The notes under the pieces: generated by a model
The model's input: the letters and a program-made list of their open reading frames with translations, nothing else
Databases searched by the model: none
Told to the model about the DNA's origin: nothing
In this document: in pieces, positions 52,101-64,000 of the stretch
Position numbering within the stretch: position 1 is the first letter of the stretch
Layout: the number at the start of each line of letters is the position of its first letter
Program-made: the position numbers and the translations under genes
Assembly (NCBI GenBank): GCA_000499405.2
Contig: HG738138.1
Location: 7,190,888-7,254,887 of the forward strand
DNA length: 64,000 bases
DNA from: Onchocerca volvulus
Taxonomy: Eukaryota; Nematoda; Chromadorea; Rhabditida; Onchocercidae
Direction: 5' to 3'

Positions 52101-55100
52101 TCAGACCCCTGAAATTGTAGCAAAAAATTTTTGGGCTCCTAAGTTTTATGCAAAGTTGTTGGCGTTTAGTCCACAATGTTCCATTGAAGGACAATCATAT
52201 TTTGAAGGATTATAGTGTGACAATCAAACAAAATATCAATAACATTCATATGTCGGTAAATTAATGGGTATATAGTGTTATTTAACGAGAAACTACTTTT
52301 ACGCAGATCAAACAAACCAAATTTTTACATCAAACAAATTTGTAGTTGACATCGATTTTTGTGCAATAGTTGAAGATAGCTGATTTGTAGTGATAACCTT
52401 AGCATCAGAAGTGCCTGTAATTATGCCGACTTTACATTATTAGACAAGTACCTTGAAAAAACAATATTTGAAGACATTATTGGAATTGATTTCAATCAAT
52501 CCAATACTGATCATAGAGTTTTCTTAACAGATTGTTTCAGACTTACTTCCGCCTTCTTCTGCATTAATTTCTGATTTTTGTGAATTAGAACAGTCCAAAC
52601 CATTTGTGCAGTCTCTTGCACAGTGCTCTTGTGAACCACAATGAAGACAAGAGTCGGATATGTTTCGATCAAAACCTCAAAATAAACTTAAATGGCAATA
52701 ACAGCGTCGAATACCATAGTTTCGTTTCGAATTAACATGAATCAGAATGTGAAAAAGTTGTTCATTGATAAATTTTTATTAAACCGTGCATGTTTCATTG
52801 ATTACCGAAAGCAATTCCGCAAAAATGAGCTCAAAGCTTAAAAAATTCGTTAACAACCAATACAATAAACAGAAAAATAAAACAGACCACCCATTTCAGC
52901 GCTGTTACGTGAACTGATACTCTGATGATATCGGGAAAAAGATGCACCGCCAGATTTTACTTTTCTTAATGTTCCTGTGGGACTACAATCTATAAACCCG
53001 CGCGGAACTGGAGGAAGCTGTCTTCTGAAAATGAAATAAAACTGTTTACTCATAAAGCTTCAGAAAAAAAAATTCTTATGAATGTAATGCAATTTTAAAA
53101 CTAATCTAAAATTTAATTTTATTGGCATAAGAAATATTAAAATAGAAACTCTCTTACGCGAATCCTGGAGGAACTTGACCGCTACCGGCGGAAGATAATG
53201 TTACTGCAGCATGATTCTCTCGTCGTGTACCAACTACTCGAAAGCCTCGACGTAAACCCTAAAACTTTCTCCTTCGAAAACATCAGCAGCTGAACAAGAT
53301 GCATTCGAGGAAAATATTTTAAAATACAAAACTTACAGATGTCCATTCGATAGATTTCAGTTCAATATCATATTTCCCATCAGCGCCAAAGCGATAAGAA
53401 TTCGACGTACAATCATCCCACTGAACATCAACCCAACCTAAATTTCGTAATTCATTCTTCGTTCTAAAAATGATGGTTAGCTACGGCTAAACCAAAAATT
53501 ACCATTATCAATGACGGAAATGACTGTGCCCTCCATATTACTCCCCTGATCATCCCATTTCCAATCCGGGCCTCGAACTACACGACTGCCTACCGGACAT
53601 ACCATTGCATCAGGTACGTTAGCTATACGGACTCCTCGTCCTGTTATATTTGCTGCTAGTAAACGTGAACCACGCCGATAGCGAAATGTTCTAAAACTCT
53701 GACAAACATACTTTGAAGTAAATGTAAAACAATTTTATTGAAATGGGATTGAAACGACAGCCTGAGCTTTATCTTTCGCTTGATCTTTTATAATAAAATT
53801 ATAAAGGAATAAATTATGACTCTTTATATAAAAAAGCAATTCAACAATTTGCAAAGTGGTTCTATAGAAACTATACAGAAAAGCAATATGGATATCTTTT
53901 TTGGATATCTTTTTAAGAACTCCGAACATAAACAGCTACTTCAGATACAATCTACCAAACCTGTTTTTCATCGCATTTGTCGTGCTGTGCATTAAATCAG
54001 ACTCAACAATACCACTGACAATTTTATTATTAGTTTGGCCGCCAGGCAAATGTAGAACACTAGCATCATTAAGTGAGGTCGCCATACGTACGTCAGCATT
54101 AGTTGAAGCTAGCGGTGCTTCATTAGCGCTGCTCTCCTTCACTGATATTTCCTTCGCACTAGCGATACATTTTTTGGATCGCCTGTTGCTCATACTTGGT
54201 TTTTCTTCTAGCATTTTAAAATCATCAACCTGAATAAAATATTTCTGCAATCATAGAAATAAAAAAAACATGAAGATCGGTTCAACTTCTGTTAACGAAA
54301 ATCACTCTTCTGAATATATCATACATTTAATTTACAACTTTGAAGCATTTTAATAATATTTCCCTTCCTTTTGATTAGTCCTTAAAAAGAAAGGATGAAA
54401 TACATGGTAGCGAACCTCTATGTTCACCATAGATAACAGGGCAAAAAAATAACTTCGAAGCATAAATGCTTACCACGACATCAACAATATCACCATATAT
54501 TTCGAAACCCGATAGCGACAAATAATGATTCTGATTACTAGCATTCTTGCCATTTTGTGCAATACGAATATATCGATAGGGACCTAAAATAATGGTTCAA
54601 AACTTCTATTTATGCTAAATAGACATAAATCTTAATATGTCGTAAACATAATAAAAATAAATCCATTAAAAAGATAAAAAATGATGAGCAACTAGGCTCT
54701 TAAACACACCTTTACCCTCTGGACAAACAAGTGGCCATGTTGCTGTCGAACCAGGATAATTTAAAGAAGTATCATTTTCATGTACTACAAGTACATCCCA
54801 TATTCGACCATTATGAGAAGCCTATAAAAATAAAAACACAATACACAAAATTAGAACCAAAATTTCTCCTTCCAAACTTATATGTTTATCCACTTCAATT
54901 TACGCATCCAAAAGAACAAATTTTAATCAACTAAATTCTTCTGAACTTTCAATATCCAATGTTTCAGCTAAAATTTTTCGATTTCCGAAGCATCATAATA
55001 AAACCTGCAAAAGCCAATTGCGAAGAGCAGATCGTCCGTAACCACGAGCATGGCGAAGGGTATAAGTATTTGGATAAAAATATACACCAAGATCGATCGT

Positions 55101-58100
55101 AAAGTAAGCGTTTCTATAAACGAATTGATTACAACGTTAATATTCCAAAATGTCTCTAAAAACCATAAAATATAAGCTTATTTTCTTCTTTCAAAAAAGC
55201 AAAAAAAAAAAAAAAAACTGACTTATCGTCAGAAGTGTGACAATTGAGGGCGTCACGACTTAGAATGTCCTCATGCTGGCCATACGGCAAAAGTTCACCA
55301 TCTGAACTTGTCACAAAAACAACATTAACGCTTGCTGGATTCGTCCATTCAGCTACCGTTTTACCATTTGTTCCCAGCCAGTAAATTATACCTGAAAGGA
55401 TTCTCAGAAATAAAGGCCATGATATAAATCCCATAAGAAAACGTACTATGAAAATACAGCACGTCTTTAGTACCCATTTCTAAATACCGGCGCCAATTTT
55501 ACCACTACTGCCAATCTAAACGACGAATAGTTTGAAATGGGACAGTCCAAGATCGTCATCGTACGAGGAATCCGAGCAGTTCGCTAAAACAATGTCTGTT
55601 TCCAACTAAAGGATACATAATTAGAGCATTATGTTAAAAGAGTGTGCCCAACTGTAGCATTCATGATAGTCAGGTTTTCTCGATTTTAGCAAAAGTGGCA
55701 AATACGCATCAGATCAAGGATTAAAATTATGACCAAAAAAGAAATGTATAAACCAAAAGTAATGGAAAACCTCTATCATCAAAATCGTTAGTGTAAGTAA
55801 ATGAAATTTTCGTTCCACGTTTTTTGGCGTTTCTTATTTCCTCCACAAAATGAAAGGTTTCACGCCCTCGATCATACCACTGTTTAGCAACCATTCGCAA
55901 AATATAATACTTCAACTGCTTCACTGTACTTAACGGTTCTATTTTCATTGTTCTACCCGATCTGAAAATTTATAAAACCAAAATAAATGGAACATTTCGT
56001 AAACGATGTCTATGCTTGCTGCATGACTGTGAGTGTCTCTCATGACATTTTCCCAATTTAGTAAAACATTAAAAATAAGTTCGTTTAAGGAATTTAGTTC
56101 GAAACTATACTTCACAATGAATCCCTTAAACTAATGTTTTAATCGTAATTACGATCTAACGCACTATACTTCTTACTTGCACTATGAAAAATTACCGATC
56201 TAATAACTGCATCTGAGACGGTGTATTCGGATTAAACTGTTCCAATTTTAATTTGATACGGCGACTGAGTAACTGTAAACCAAACGATGAACCACCGGGA
56301 GTGTCATATAAATATTGGGGAAATTTTTCTACTGCATCTAGAATCGACACCATTTTACACACAAGGGCGGACAATGAACGATGGTCTGCGAAAACCTAAA
56401 AAGACGTTTATGGTTGAGAAAAAAAAAGCAAATGCCATAAAATAGAATAAATGAATAGCAGAGGTATATAAAAATTGAAAAGTCACGAAATAATGTAACA
56501 TTCAAAAAAAGAAATAAATGAATATGTTAACCCTTCGAAAAATAATTGCTAGTTCACAATCTGTGTCCTTTTGGACAAATTTCAGAAACGCCAATAAAGC
56601 GTCAACAATTCCCGATATCGACAACTCAAAAGTTGACAACAGACGATCGTTAACAACTGAAGAACGCATACATTTCAAGGCTGCCTCTAGTTCCAAAAGC
56701 ATATGTCCTGGCAACTGACCATTTTTCCGCTGGCAAATTTCCTTAAACGAAATCGATTGATTTAATGAGAATCTAAATAACATCATTTTTGTGAGTTAAT
56801 TATTATGTCCCCAACAAAAAAAATGTCCCGAACTTTACATACGAAACATTCTACTTTGCTGGTTTACCATAGACTATTATAAGCTTCCATCCACCTCGGC
56901 TTTTGCGATGCATGTTTGTTTGCTTGGGTCAGTCACACGAACCTTAACTGTAAATGATGCTTTTTGCAATTCAACTAAGGCGTCTCGTGGCTTTGACTGA
57001 GCTTCTTTCAAATAATTGTCCCAAATTTCTTTCGCCATTTCTTGTAGTTTCGCTTTTTGAGTCTCTGCGCGGAAACGCAAACGTCGTCCTCCACCTCGTG
57101 CAGCCCATCCAGTAACAAAGTCCAAACCTGAAATATACGGATCTCTGATAATAAAGATGAAATAAATTCTATTTTTTGGACAAATGCATTTCTAAATAAA
57201 TGAAAATACAAGACTTATAATGGAATTTTATAACAAAAAGAATTCACCAATTCAAAAGATATGTTCAAACGAACCCAGAGTCTTCTCTGCTTGGAAACAG
57301 TGTTTTGTTTGTCGATTTGACTCGAAAATAAAACCTGGCAAATCCTCCACAATAATCAAACGTTGCTGATTTCCATCACGATTCGTTACAGTCAATTCAT
57401 TAACTTTTGGCGAAGCCAAAATCCAACTGCCAACTTCAATCTAAATATGTATAATATTAGAACAATAAAATACCATATCGAATTAGCTTAAATTCCTTAT
57501 AAGCTTAATATATCGAAAAAATTTATTTGATCTTCCTAGCGAGCAAATTCATGATAATCTTATATGCTGTACAAAATTGTATATGCTGCACAAAATTGTT
57601 TAAATGAAAAAAATACCGTTTTATTAATATCAGGTACGCTAAATATCGAATGAAGCAAGCTGCCCGGTGGCACAGCATTTCGAGCTTTGGTGAGCTTATC
57701 CAAAAACTCACCGCGCGTTTCAGCATTGTCAGAACCAGCTTCTGGGCTTCCACTGCTAGAAGTATATGATCAAGCAAAAGTTGAAATAACAGAGAAAAAA
57801 CAATAACGACATAATATAAATTTAAGACAAATGGAATACCTATACATAGTACTAAGCTGACCATCTAACATAAAGCGAAACCAGCCATTACTACCATCAC
57901 TGAAAACAATATTGGTGAAATTAAGTGGAGAAGACGAAATAAATTCCCAACTCAAGAACTGGAAAATCCAGGCATTCATAATGCTAGACTAAAAAAAAAA
58001 AAAGAAAAAAAAAAGACCTGAACTCTACGGCCACAGCATCGCACCAAATGAAAAAAGAATCCCGACTTTTGATTAATCTCCAGTCTTTCCATCGATAGCT

Positions 58101-61100
58101 CTTATCTTGTACAATTTCCCAATGATCATCTTTTGCCAACGAAAGATCATTATATTTGCAAGTCACTATAAAAAAAACTACATGTATTCCATGGGATTTG
58201 TCGAGAAAGGAATGAGAATTATGCATTTGCAGGGCTCACTGAAATGGTACTTCCCAATACAGTGATAAATTTCACAGTGAATGACGGCAATTTTCTATTG
58301 AAATTCCTATTAATTTCAAACTTCATCATTATCAACTGTTAGACATGGAAGTTAATAAAAATGCCAACCCGGTGTGATGGAATTAGTCTCAGACGTTTTC
58401 GGAGTAGCAAATGGAGTTACAGCATTTATATCTGCAGATGAAGTTACCTGCGTATTATGTAAATCATCATCCTGAAACGAAATCTGTAGTTATAAATACA
58501 TTGACGAATGAGACTGGAAAATTTTTAATGAAGAAAACACTACTGATAAGACACGAAAGAATTAAAAGATGAAAGATTTTCTGCCTTGATAATGAATTCG
58601 TCACAAATATTTAACTTACGTGGACAGAAACATTGACCATAGCGCGATCATTTTTTTCCTTGGTAGACGATATAACCGTTAAAGACGATATATTTGTATC
58701 ATCACAGTTCTTTGACGGATTCGTTGTCAAATGCTGCTTATTCTTTATGGCAGAACTTCCATCTGCAACTGTTTATTAGGTACAAATCGCTATTTGCATA
58801 ATCCTATGCAAGAATGTACACATGGTTGTAACCAAAAATATGAGTTTAAAAAAGTCAATAAACCTTGTGAAACTTCATCTGCTTTCGCAAACATGCTATC
58901 CATGACTGTAACAGATAAAGAGCTTGATATGCGACCACTCTCATCAATGACCATTGTTGTCACAGCATTATTTTTAACTGGTGTTACCGGTTGATTAGCA
59001 ATAGCTTCAACTTTTTCAAAAATTCCAACGCGCACCAACTGCTCTAACCAAAAGTCGGTATTTTTCATAAACAGAGACTTGATAATCTGCAAAATTCAAC
59101 TATAAATTGCTGTGTTCTGCTTATTCAAACTAACAATACGCCCAGTGCCTACTGCACTTCCAATTGAATGTCAGTTTATTCAATTAAGAATGCCCACTTT
59201 AATTGCTCAGCACAATTGTTTTCTGATCATAATCGTGAATAGAAACATTTTTTGGATCACGTATAAAATTTATATGTCTTATTCCATGAAAAAGAAATTA
59301 TGCAACTTGAGAGATATTACTGTTTCATAGCCAGTGAATGATATTTGTATGATCTCTGTGATTAGGCACATACTTGCAATACATTTTCATGCGATTCTGT
59401 ATCATCCTCATGTTCCAAACCCATCATCAGAACGCTGACAAGATTTTCGGCAAACCGTTGTCCACAAGAAAAACAATGATCAGTCGAAATATCAACTCCA
59501 CCGCTGTTATTCGCAACCATTGATTCCATTGATTCAGGTGATATATGATGGATAGTTTTACGAAGCAGTGACAGACTGGATCTATGTACACTAGCACCGA
59601 GTGAACGCTATAAGTTAATGATAATTTGTTTCCATAACACCATACTACAAAAGTAAATTGTTACTAATAATATGTTAAGAAATTGCAAACAAATATAGTC
59701 TTCAATTGTAATCCTAATTCAAGATGTAGAAAAATTTTGCAGTGGAAATAATGTTTAACGTTTGGCTTGTTGATATCTCAGAACAAATACTGTCAGTGAC
59801 CTTGATTACTAAGAAAATTGTAGCAATGTAAAACTAGATTTTACTTATAAATAAATGATGTGAGCTTTTGTATACCCAAAGCTTTTTTTAGGATCAACAG
59901 TGAATGTGGCGGAATACTTGGCAGATTAATCATTATTAAAAAAGAAACGCATATAAATCAGTCAGTGAAATTCCGAAGCGATCATTCACAAAATAAAAGA
60001 AAAATTATTTTACTTGATAAACATCGCACAAAACTGGTAAAAGCTGTTCCAATAACTGACGCACGATCGCTGGATCGATCTTTTCACTTGCTGTTTCTCT
60101 TGTAGCATCGATTTTCCCTTTTACCTCTTTTTCTAAACCAAAACTTTATATTAAGTATTGGTTGGTTAGTTATGTAATATTTGAATTCCACATTTGATGA
60201 TTGCTCAGATATAAAATTCCACGTCTACATTAGTTTTCCGGAAATCTAAGTCATTTTTTAATATTCCAATTTAAAAGTGTATATTATATTCTCATACTGT
60301 GTAGATAATGAAGACAATCAAATTTGTAGCAACTAGCAACAACTAATAAAACGACTAATTATCAAAACTACCTAATAGTGAAAATTGATCAGAGCGATGC
60401 AGCAATTAACTTTCTCTAAAGGTATGAACTGAGAAATCTAATCACATAAATAATAATTTTATCTAACCTTCATCAACTCTCTGCATATAAGTGCTTGGAC
60501 TTTCCAGGATACTCGCTACGAGTTGATGCTCCTCCTCACTTCTTTCGTGTGCTTTATCCAGTGCTGTTTTACCCTCCTCATCACGAAGATCAGGATTTGC
60601 TCCATATTTCAATAAAATCTTCACAATCTTGAAACAAGGAGAAAGAACTACATGAGCTACAAGAAGTTTCGAAATCAAAAAAAAAAAAATCAATAAAATC
60701 TTCACAATCTTGAAACAAGGAGAAAGAACTACATGAGCTACAAGAAGTTTCGAAATTAAAAAAAAAAAAAAAACCAAAATTGATATAAAAATAGCTTACA
60801 TCTGATCTGCCAAAACAGGCAGCATAATGCAACGATGACGACCGCTGACCTTTATTTACATCGGCGCCTTTATCACATAAATATGTCACCATTTCGACAG
60901 TGCCAAATGCAGAAGACCAATTAAGCAAAGTTTGCCCCACGTCATCCGTGAAATTTGCGTCAACCTGCAGTGATATTAGAAACAGACTGTAGAACATGAT
61001 TTTAAAAACAATTCAATCAATAACTGTTGAGCAAAATAAATACCTGCATCGGTAATGTTTAGGTCCTTTAAATTAAGAGAAATTAATTCAGATTAACAAC

Positions 61101-64000
61101 TCTTATTCAAACCAGCCAAAAAGATAACTATAACAAATGAATCAAATAGTGTATCTTCAGTTAAAACGATTTTTAACAAAACCCTACATCTAAATTATTT
61201 GTAGGAAATGAACGATACTTAATCGCTGTCAAATGAAGGCCACTCATTTTCAACATGCAATTTTTTGTATCAACACTGAGAATTTAAAAGTTTACCTGTC
61301 CTGATTCAACAGCATCAATCAGAGCATCTGTATCACGTTGACGAATTGCATCGATAAGATGCCTATGAGAACGGTCGAACGAATTAGGACCTGAAAACGA
61401 AAATGTTTGATCATGCTTTCAGAATTAAAAAATACAGAATTACACCACAGGAAATAAAACCTGCAACTAACAAACCTGTTTCGTTACGGCTAGTTGCAGT
61501 AGAACCCATACTTTTTGGTAAAGCACTTCGCCCCTCACACAGAAGCACCATGAGAAGATCGCAAAGACGCAAAGCATCCATAATGCAGCGTTCATCTTTG
61601 CTCATCAGAACTGTTTTTAATGCACAAAAAAGTACTGGAGAACTGCAAAAAAACTATTTGCTAAATAATCTCTGTCTTCATTTCTTACCAGCGAAATGCC
61701 ATACCGTTATAATGCATCAAAAATACATTCGATATCAAAATATGGCTCCAATTACTCAATGTCCACAAAAATTACCTTACGACTTGCTCGGTAACAGTCG
61801 ATGAGCCACGACAAAGATTACTTAATAATGAAATGACAACGGAGGTGAATGTCGCTGATCGATTTAAGCCAAATCCTAATGATGATATCACTGAATCACT
61901 TGATCCCACTGAATTTGCACTTCTCATATGCGATGGTGATGCAGTGGAAGCTACACTAGTCAGATGTGCTGGCACCAGCGAATTGAGTAGATGTTCAACA
62001 AGATTCCCATGACGTACCATTTCCACCGGATCCATGAATTTACGAATGAAGCGATCCGTTAGAGCGGCGAAACAACGCAGAGCACACTCTGACACCTGAA
62101 CGGAAAATTCTATTTTAATGTTTGAAAAAATAAGGACTTGTTGAACAGTAAGAATTTTCAACCATATCAGCATCATTCGCATAAATATATTGCGATTATA
62201 ACTTTATTTGGTCTAAAAACAAGCTGAAATAATGTACGAATTTCTACTAAAGCAAACCTTCGGATCATCATGCTCAAGAAGAGCTCCCAAACTAGCACTA
62301 CATTCCGGCATAGTAGAATCATTCGGTTCCATTTTACTACACAATCTCGTGATGACAGACATTGCTGAGTGAACAGTATCCTTTAATATGAATTAATGAA
62401 TTACCATTTATTTACCGGCATCATAAAATGCTTCGATTCCACTGAATCTCAGCAACGTTACCGTTGCAGCATTCTTAAGATTCAGTAACATATTGAATAT
62501 AAGCAGGTAAGGCCGAACTCTTCTAGACTGAATAATTTTGACAATTATTTATAAAATATGTTAACTGTTTAAAATACCAGAGCTTAGAAAGTCAGAGTTT
62601 TGAAGCAAACTGTTAAATTTACTGATAAATTCAATTGTTAATATTGACCACTTATGCTCAATTTTATATTCGAAATTTAGCAACCAAATAGAATTTCTAA
62701 TAGCATTACCTTGTGAACATATTGCCCATGTTGACGAACTAAAGCCAGCATACACTGTAAACCTCCAGCATCATATACTGCAGATGTTTCCCTTTGACAA
62801 ACATGCTCAAGTAATTTCACACACTGTTCGGCTGAAAAAAAAAAAAAAAAAAGAAGAAATTTTGAGAAAAATCTCAAACATGCAACAATATGTAATATCT
62901 ATAAAATTCTGAAACAAAACTGCCTCTAAAGAATGGGAAGAATATGCATCTCTCGTTGTAATTTCTAACAGAAAAATAAATGTATGTTAAACTTTTAATA
63001 GAAATTAAGATTTACTCACCACCTTGATGGGACTAACCTTAACTAGTCCTTGATATTTCTTTCAGTTTTCTAAATATGTGATAGTATAGCGCTAAGTGAA
63101 ATATGTGCCCTGTTACAAAGTCTTTACGGTAAGTTTGGTATTTTAGTTTCATACACAACAGAAATGCATTAATGCTGTTCGTAATTTAATATGTTACCGA
63201 GATCCTTGCTTGTACGATCACTCATTTCTGCAACTGCCAGTCGATTACAGATAGCTTTAACAGCACCATCGACTTGTGTTATTCTCCTGGTGCATTCATT
63301 CGATACATCCAGATAATAAGTTATAGCGCGTGCAGTGACCTAAATTTATATTACTCAGATCTCAAAAATTCACCAAAAAATCTCAGTTAAAGCAATTAAG
63401 AAATATTCGTAAAGAGATCTAGTGGTTACAGAATGATTCTCGCCATCTTTTTCTGAACAGTGTCTCAGCTTTTATGCTTCCCACTGATTTAGTTACCTGG
63501 TTCAAATTTCTGTGTAGTTTTTGCCTAACGAAATTCAGTTACAGTTTTTCAAATTGTAGCTTTGAGTCACTTAAATATTTCTCAATAACTAGTGTATTTG
63601 TGCTGAGAAATGTGTAGAATATTACTTTGCTACGCAAAACAGTTAACTGCATTTCCCGCTTATAATTAAATCTCCTCATCTGTCTGGAAGCATTTCTTTC
63701 CGAAAACTTTCAAACCACAAGTTCAAGAATGATTGTGATAGATACATACTTCCAAAACATTTTCTGTAGCCGTTTCATCAAGAAATATTTTACACAAAGC
63801 AGGAAGGAAAGTTCTTGGTGGACAACTTTCAAAACACTGGTCAATATTGTCACTCATCAGCAATAGCATACAAAGCTGTTCTAGTGCCATTAACTGAAAT
63901 TCAATTTTTCTTTAACTGTTTTTTTACTGCTTCTAAATAACAGAAAATTTTCATTTTATATAATGGAAAATGATATATAGTATACATCAATTACCTGAAT
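42927..64000 (-). CDS. hecd-1: HECTD1 HECT-domain E3 ubiquitin ligase (N-terminal ~24 residues off the window)
   Basis: Very large ubiquitin ligase that transfers ubiquitin through a catalytic cysteine. In mammals it acts in neural tube, placenta and cell-migration pathways; in worms it is linked to mitochondrial and Notch-related phenotypes. I traced 60 coding exons whose phases all agree, 8949 nt including the stop, giving 2982 residues. Human HECTD1 is ~2610, so the nematode protein is longer, mainly through a low-complexity insert before the HECT domain. Domain order (residues counted from the window edge): ARM-like 1-341, ankyrin 342-481, central region 482-1204, SUN-like 1205-1371, linker plus MIB/HERC2 1372-1559, low-complexity with zinc knuckle 1560-2244, pre-HECT 2245-2497, HECT 2498-2982. 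By alignment with the human start, about 24 residues are missing past 64000. Exon coordinates are in the domain entries. The weakest junctions are 56895 to 56741 and the GC donor after 43579. Confidence 0.97.
46433..47955 (-). other. hecd-1: HECTD1 part 8: pre-HECT helical region
   Basis: Exons 47767-47955, 47509-47601, 47317-47451, 46922-47059 and 46433-46638. Residues 2245-2497. Landmarks are [66 protein letters not shown] and [17 protein letters not shown]. All match the human segment leading into the HECT domain. Confidence 0.95.
48138..53258 (-). other. hecd-1: HECTD1 part 7: long low-complexity region
   Basis: Exons 53158-53258, 52891-53024, 52547-52675, 52329-52414, 51928-52108, 51283-51424, 50923-51117, 50523-50716, 49986-50141, 49707-49862, 49370-49492, 49015-49155, 48595-48737 and 48138-48311. 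Residues 1560-2244. Mostly Ser/Thr/Asn/acidic sequence, expected to be disordered. Short blocks recall human HECTD1, such as [12 protein letters not shown] (human ASVPNLSS region) and an acidic [20 protein letters not shown] segment. The 52547-52675 exon carries a zinc knuckle. The individual exon limits rest on splice sites and phase, with little homology to help. Confidence 0.8.
52608..52649 (-). other. hecd-1: CCHC zinc knuckle inside HECTD1
   Basis: [14 protein letters not shown] fits C-x2-C-x4-H-x4-C exactly, including the usual Gly after the second Cys. Residues are about 1647-1660 from the window edge. The exon has a TTTTGAG acceptor and a textbook donor (AA then GTAAGT), and its phases fit both neighbours. 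Confidence 0.75.
53337..54229 (-). other. hecd-1: HECTD1 part 6: linker and MIB/HERC2 domain
   Basis: Exons 53961-54229, 53503-53696 and 53337-53437. Residues 1372-1559. The first exon is a Ser/Ala/Lys-rich linker. The MIB/HERC2 core follows as [34 protein letters not shown] and [16 protein letters not shown]. The join 53961/53696 uses the second AG of CAGAG, which keeps the frame. Confidence 0.93.
54474..55391 (-). other. hecd-1: HECTD1 part 5: SUN-like (Sad1/UNC) domain
   Basis: Exons 55223-55391, 55005-55113, 54710-54821 and 54474-54583. Residues 1205-1371. Landmarks are [78 protein letters not shown] and [12 protein letters not shown] beta-sandwich fold of this type binds proteins or sugars. 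Confidence 0.95.
55771..58165 (-). other. hecd-1: HECTD1 part 4: conserved region before the SUN-like domain
   Basis: Exons 58018-58165, 57840-57899, 57617-57755, 57275-57440, 56895-57127, 56532-56741, 56196-56395 and 55771-55961. Residues 756-1204. Landmarks are [64 protein letters not shown] and [10 protein letters not shown], all close to human HECTD1. The junction between 56895 and 56741 is the least certain. The frame runs into a stop at 56878-56880, and only GAG then GTGGAT, joined to TTTAAG then GAA, keeps the frame with standard splice ends. Confidence 0.9.
58369..60132 (-). other. hecd-1: HECTD1 part 3: helical and variable central region
   Basis: Exons 60014-60132, 59374-59607, 58864-59086, 58620-58762 and 58369-58471. 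Residues 482-755. The first exons match the human helical region ([45 protein letters not shown]). The last two (58762-58369) are Ser/Thr/Asn-rich and variable. An unusual CSCG-like CFSCG stands in the second exon. Confidence 0.9.
60468..61390 (-). other. hecd-1: HECTD1 part 2: ankyrin repeats
   Basis: Exons 61296-61390, 60800-60964 and 60468-60627. Residues 342-481. Landmarks are [56 protein letters not shown] and [20 protein letters not shown]. The 3' splice site of the last exon lies in a tandem duplication (see the repeat at 60610-60773). Confidence 0.95.
60610..60773. repeat. 81-bp tandem duplication over an exon start
   Basis: Copies at 60610-60690 and 60691-60773. Their first 66 bases are identical, then each ends in an A-run. 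The unit covers the start of the last ankyrin exon of HECTD1, its 3' splice site and the pyrimidine-rich (poly-T on the coding strand) intron end. Confidence 0.97.
61476..64000 (-). other. hecd-1: HECTD1 part 1: N-terminal ARM-like repeats
   Basis: Exons 63995-64000 (partial), 63750-63893, 63198-63339, 62710-62831, 62258-62380, 61776-62095 and 61476-61642. Residues 1-341. Landmarks shared with human HECTD1 are [74 protein letters not shown] and [17 protein letters not shown]. Helical repeats like these usually bind partner proteins. The 62380 acceptor is AAAG, weaker than its neighbours. Confidence 0.95.

Overview
The window looks like chromosomal DNA of a nematode, most likely a clade III (filarial-type) worm. 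The evidence is AT-rich DNA, protein-coding genes split by many short introns with TTTCAG-type 3' splice sites, start codons a few bases downstream of an unpaired 3' splice site (the usual mark of spliced-leader addition), and proteins that match animal families with nematode-like details. I saw no bacterial, viral, CRISPR or intact transposon signal. Organism and gene names come from family recognition by eye, not from a database search.

Left part (1-24 kb): gene-poor. One convincing coding exon lies on the minus strand at 1249-1486. It encodes the third zinc finger of a ZEB/ZFH-1/ZAG-1 type transcription factor, and the rest of that gene was not found. About 22 kb to its right holds microsatellites, a perfect 22-bp hairpin and a few unassigned open frames. 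It may be the upstream or intronic regulatory territory of this developmental regulator.

Middle part (24.4-40.3 kb): four compact plus-strand genes, each rebuilt here exon by exon. They are ribosomal protein eL33/RPL35A, a six-cysteine (TspanC6-like) tetraspanin, the GPI transamidase subunit PIG-S, and protein phosphatase 1 inhibitor-2. The inhibitor-2 gene has two tandem copies of its 5' region, each with an intact first exon.

Right part (42.9-64.0 kb): one giant minus-strand gene, the HECTD1 (hecd-1) E3 ubiquitin ligase. I traced 60 coding exons giving 2982 residues up to the stop codon; only the first ~24 residues lie past the right edge. The order is ARM-like repeats, ankyrin repeats, a conserved central region, a SUN-like domain, an MIB/HERC2 domain, a long low-complexity region that contains a CCHC zinc knuckle, and a HECT domain with its catalytic cysteine. 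The inhibitor-2 and HECTD1 genes converge, with about 2.6 kb between their stop codons.

The genes have no shared pathway. They cover translation, membrane scaffolding, GPI anchoring, PP1 control and ubiquitylation. The points most worth a second look are the zinc knuckle inside HECTD1, an 81-bp tandem duplication over an HECTD1 3' splice site that leaves an in-frame alternative site, the duplicated inhibitor-2 first exon, and a few non-standard splice junctions.
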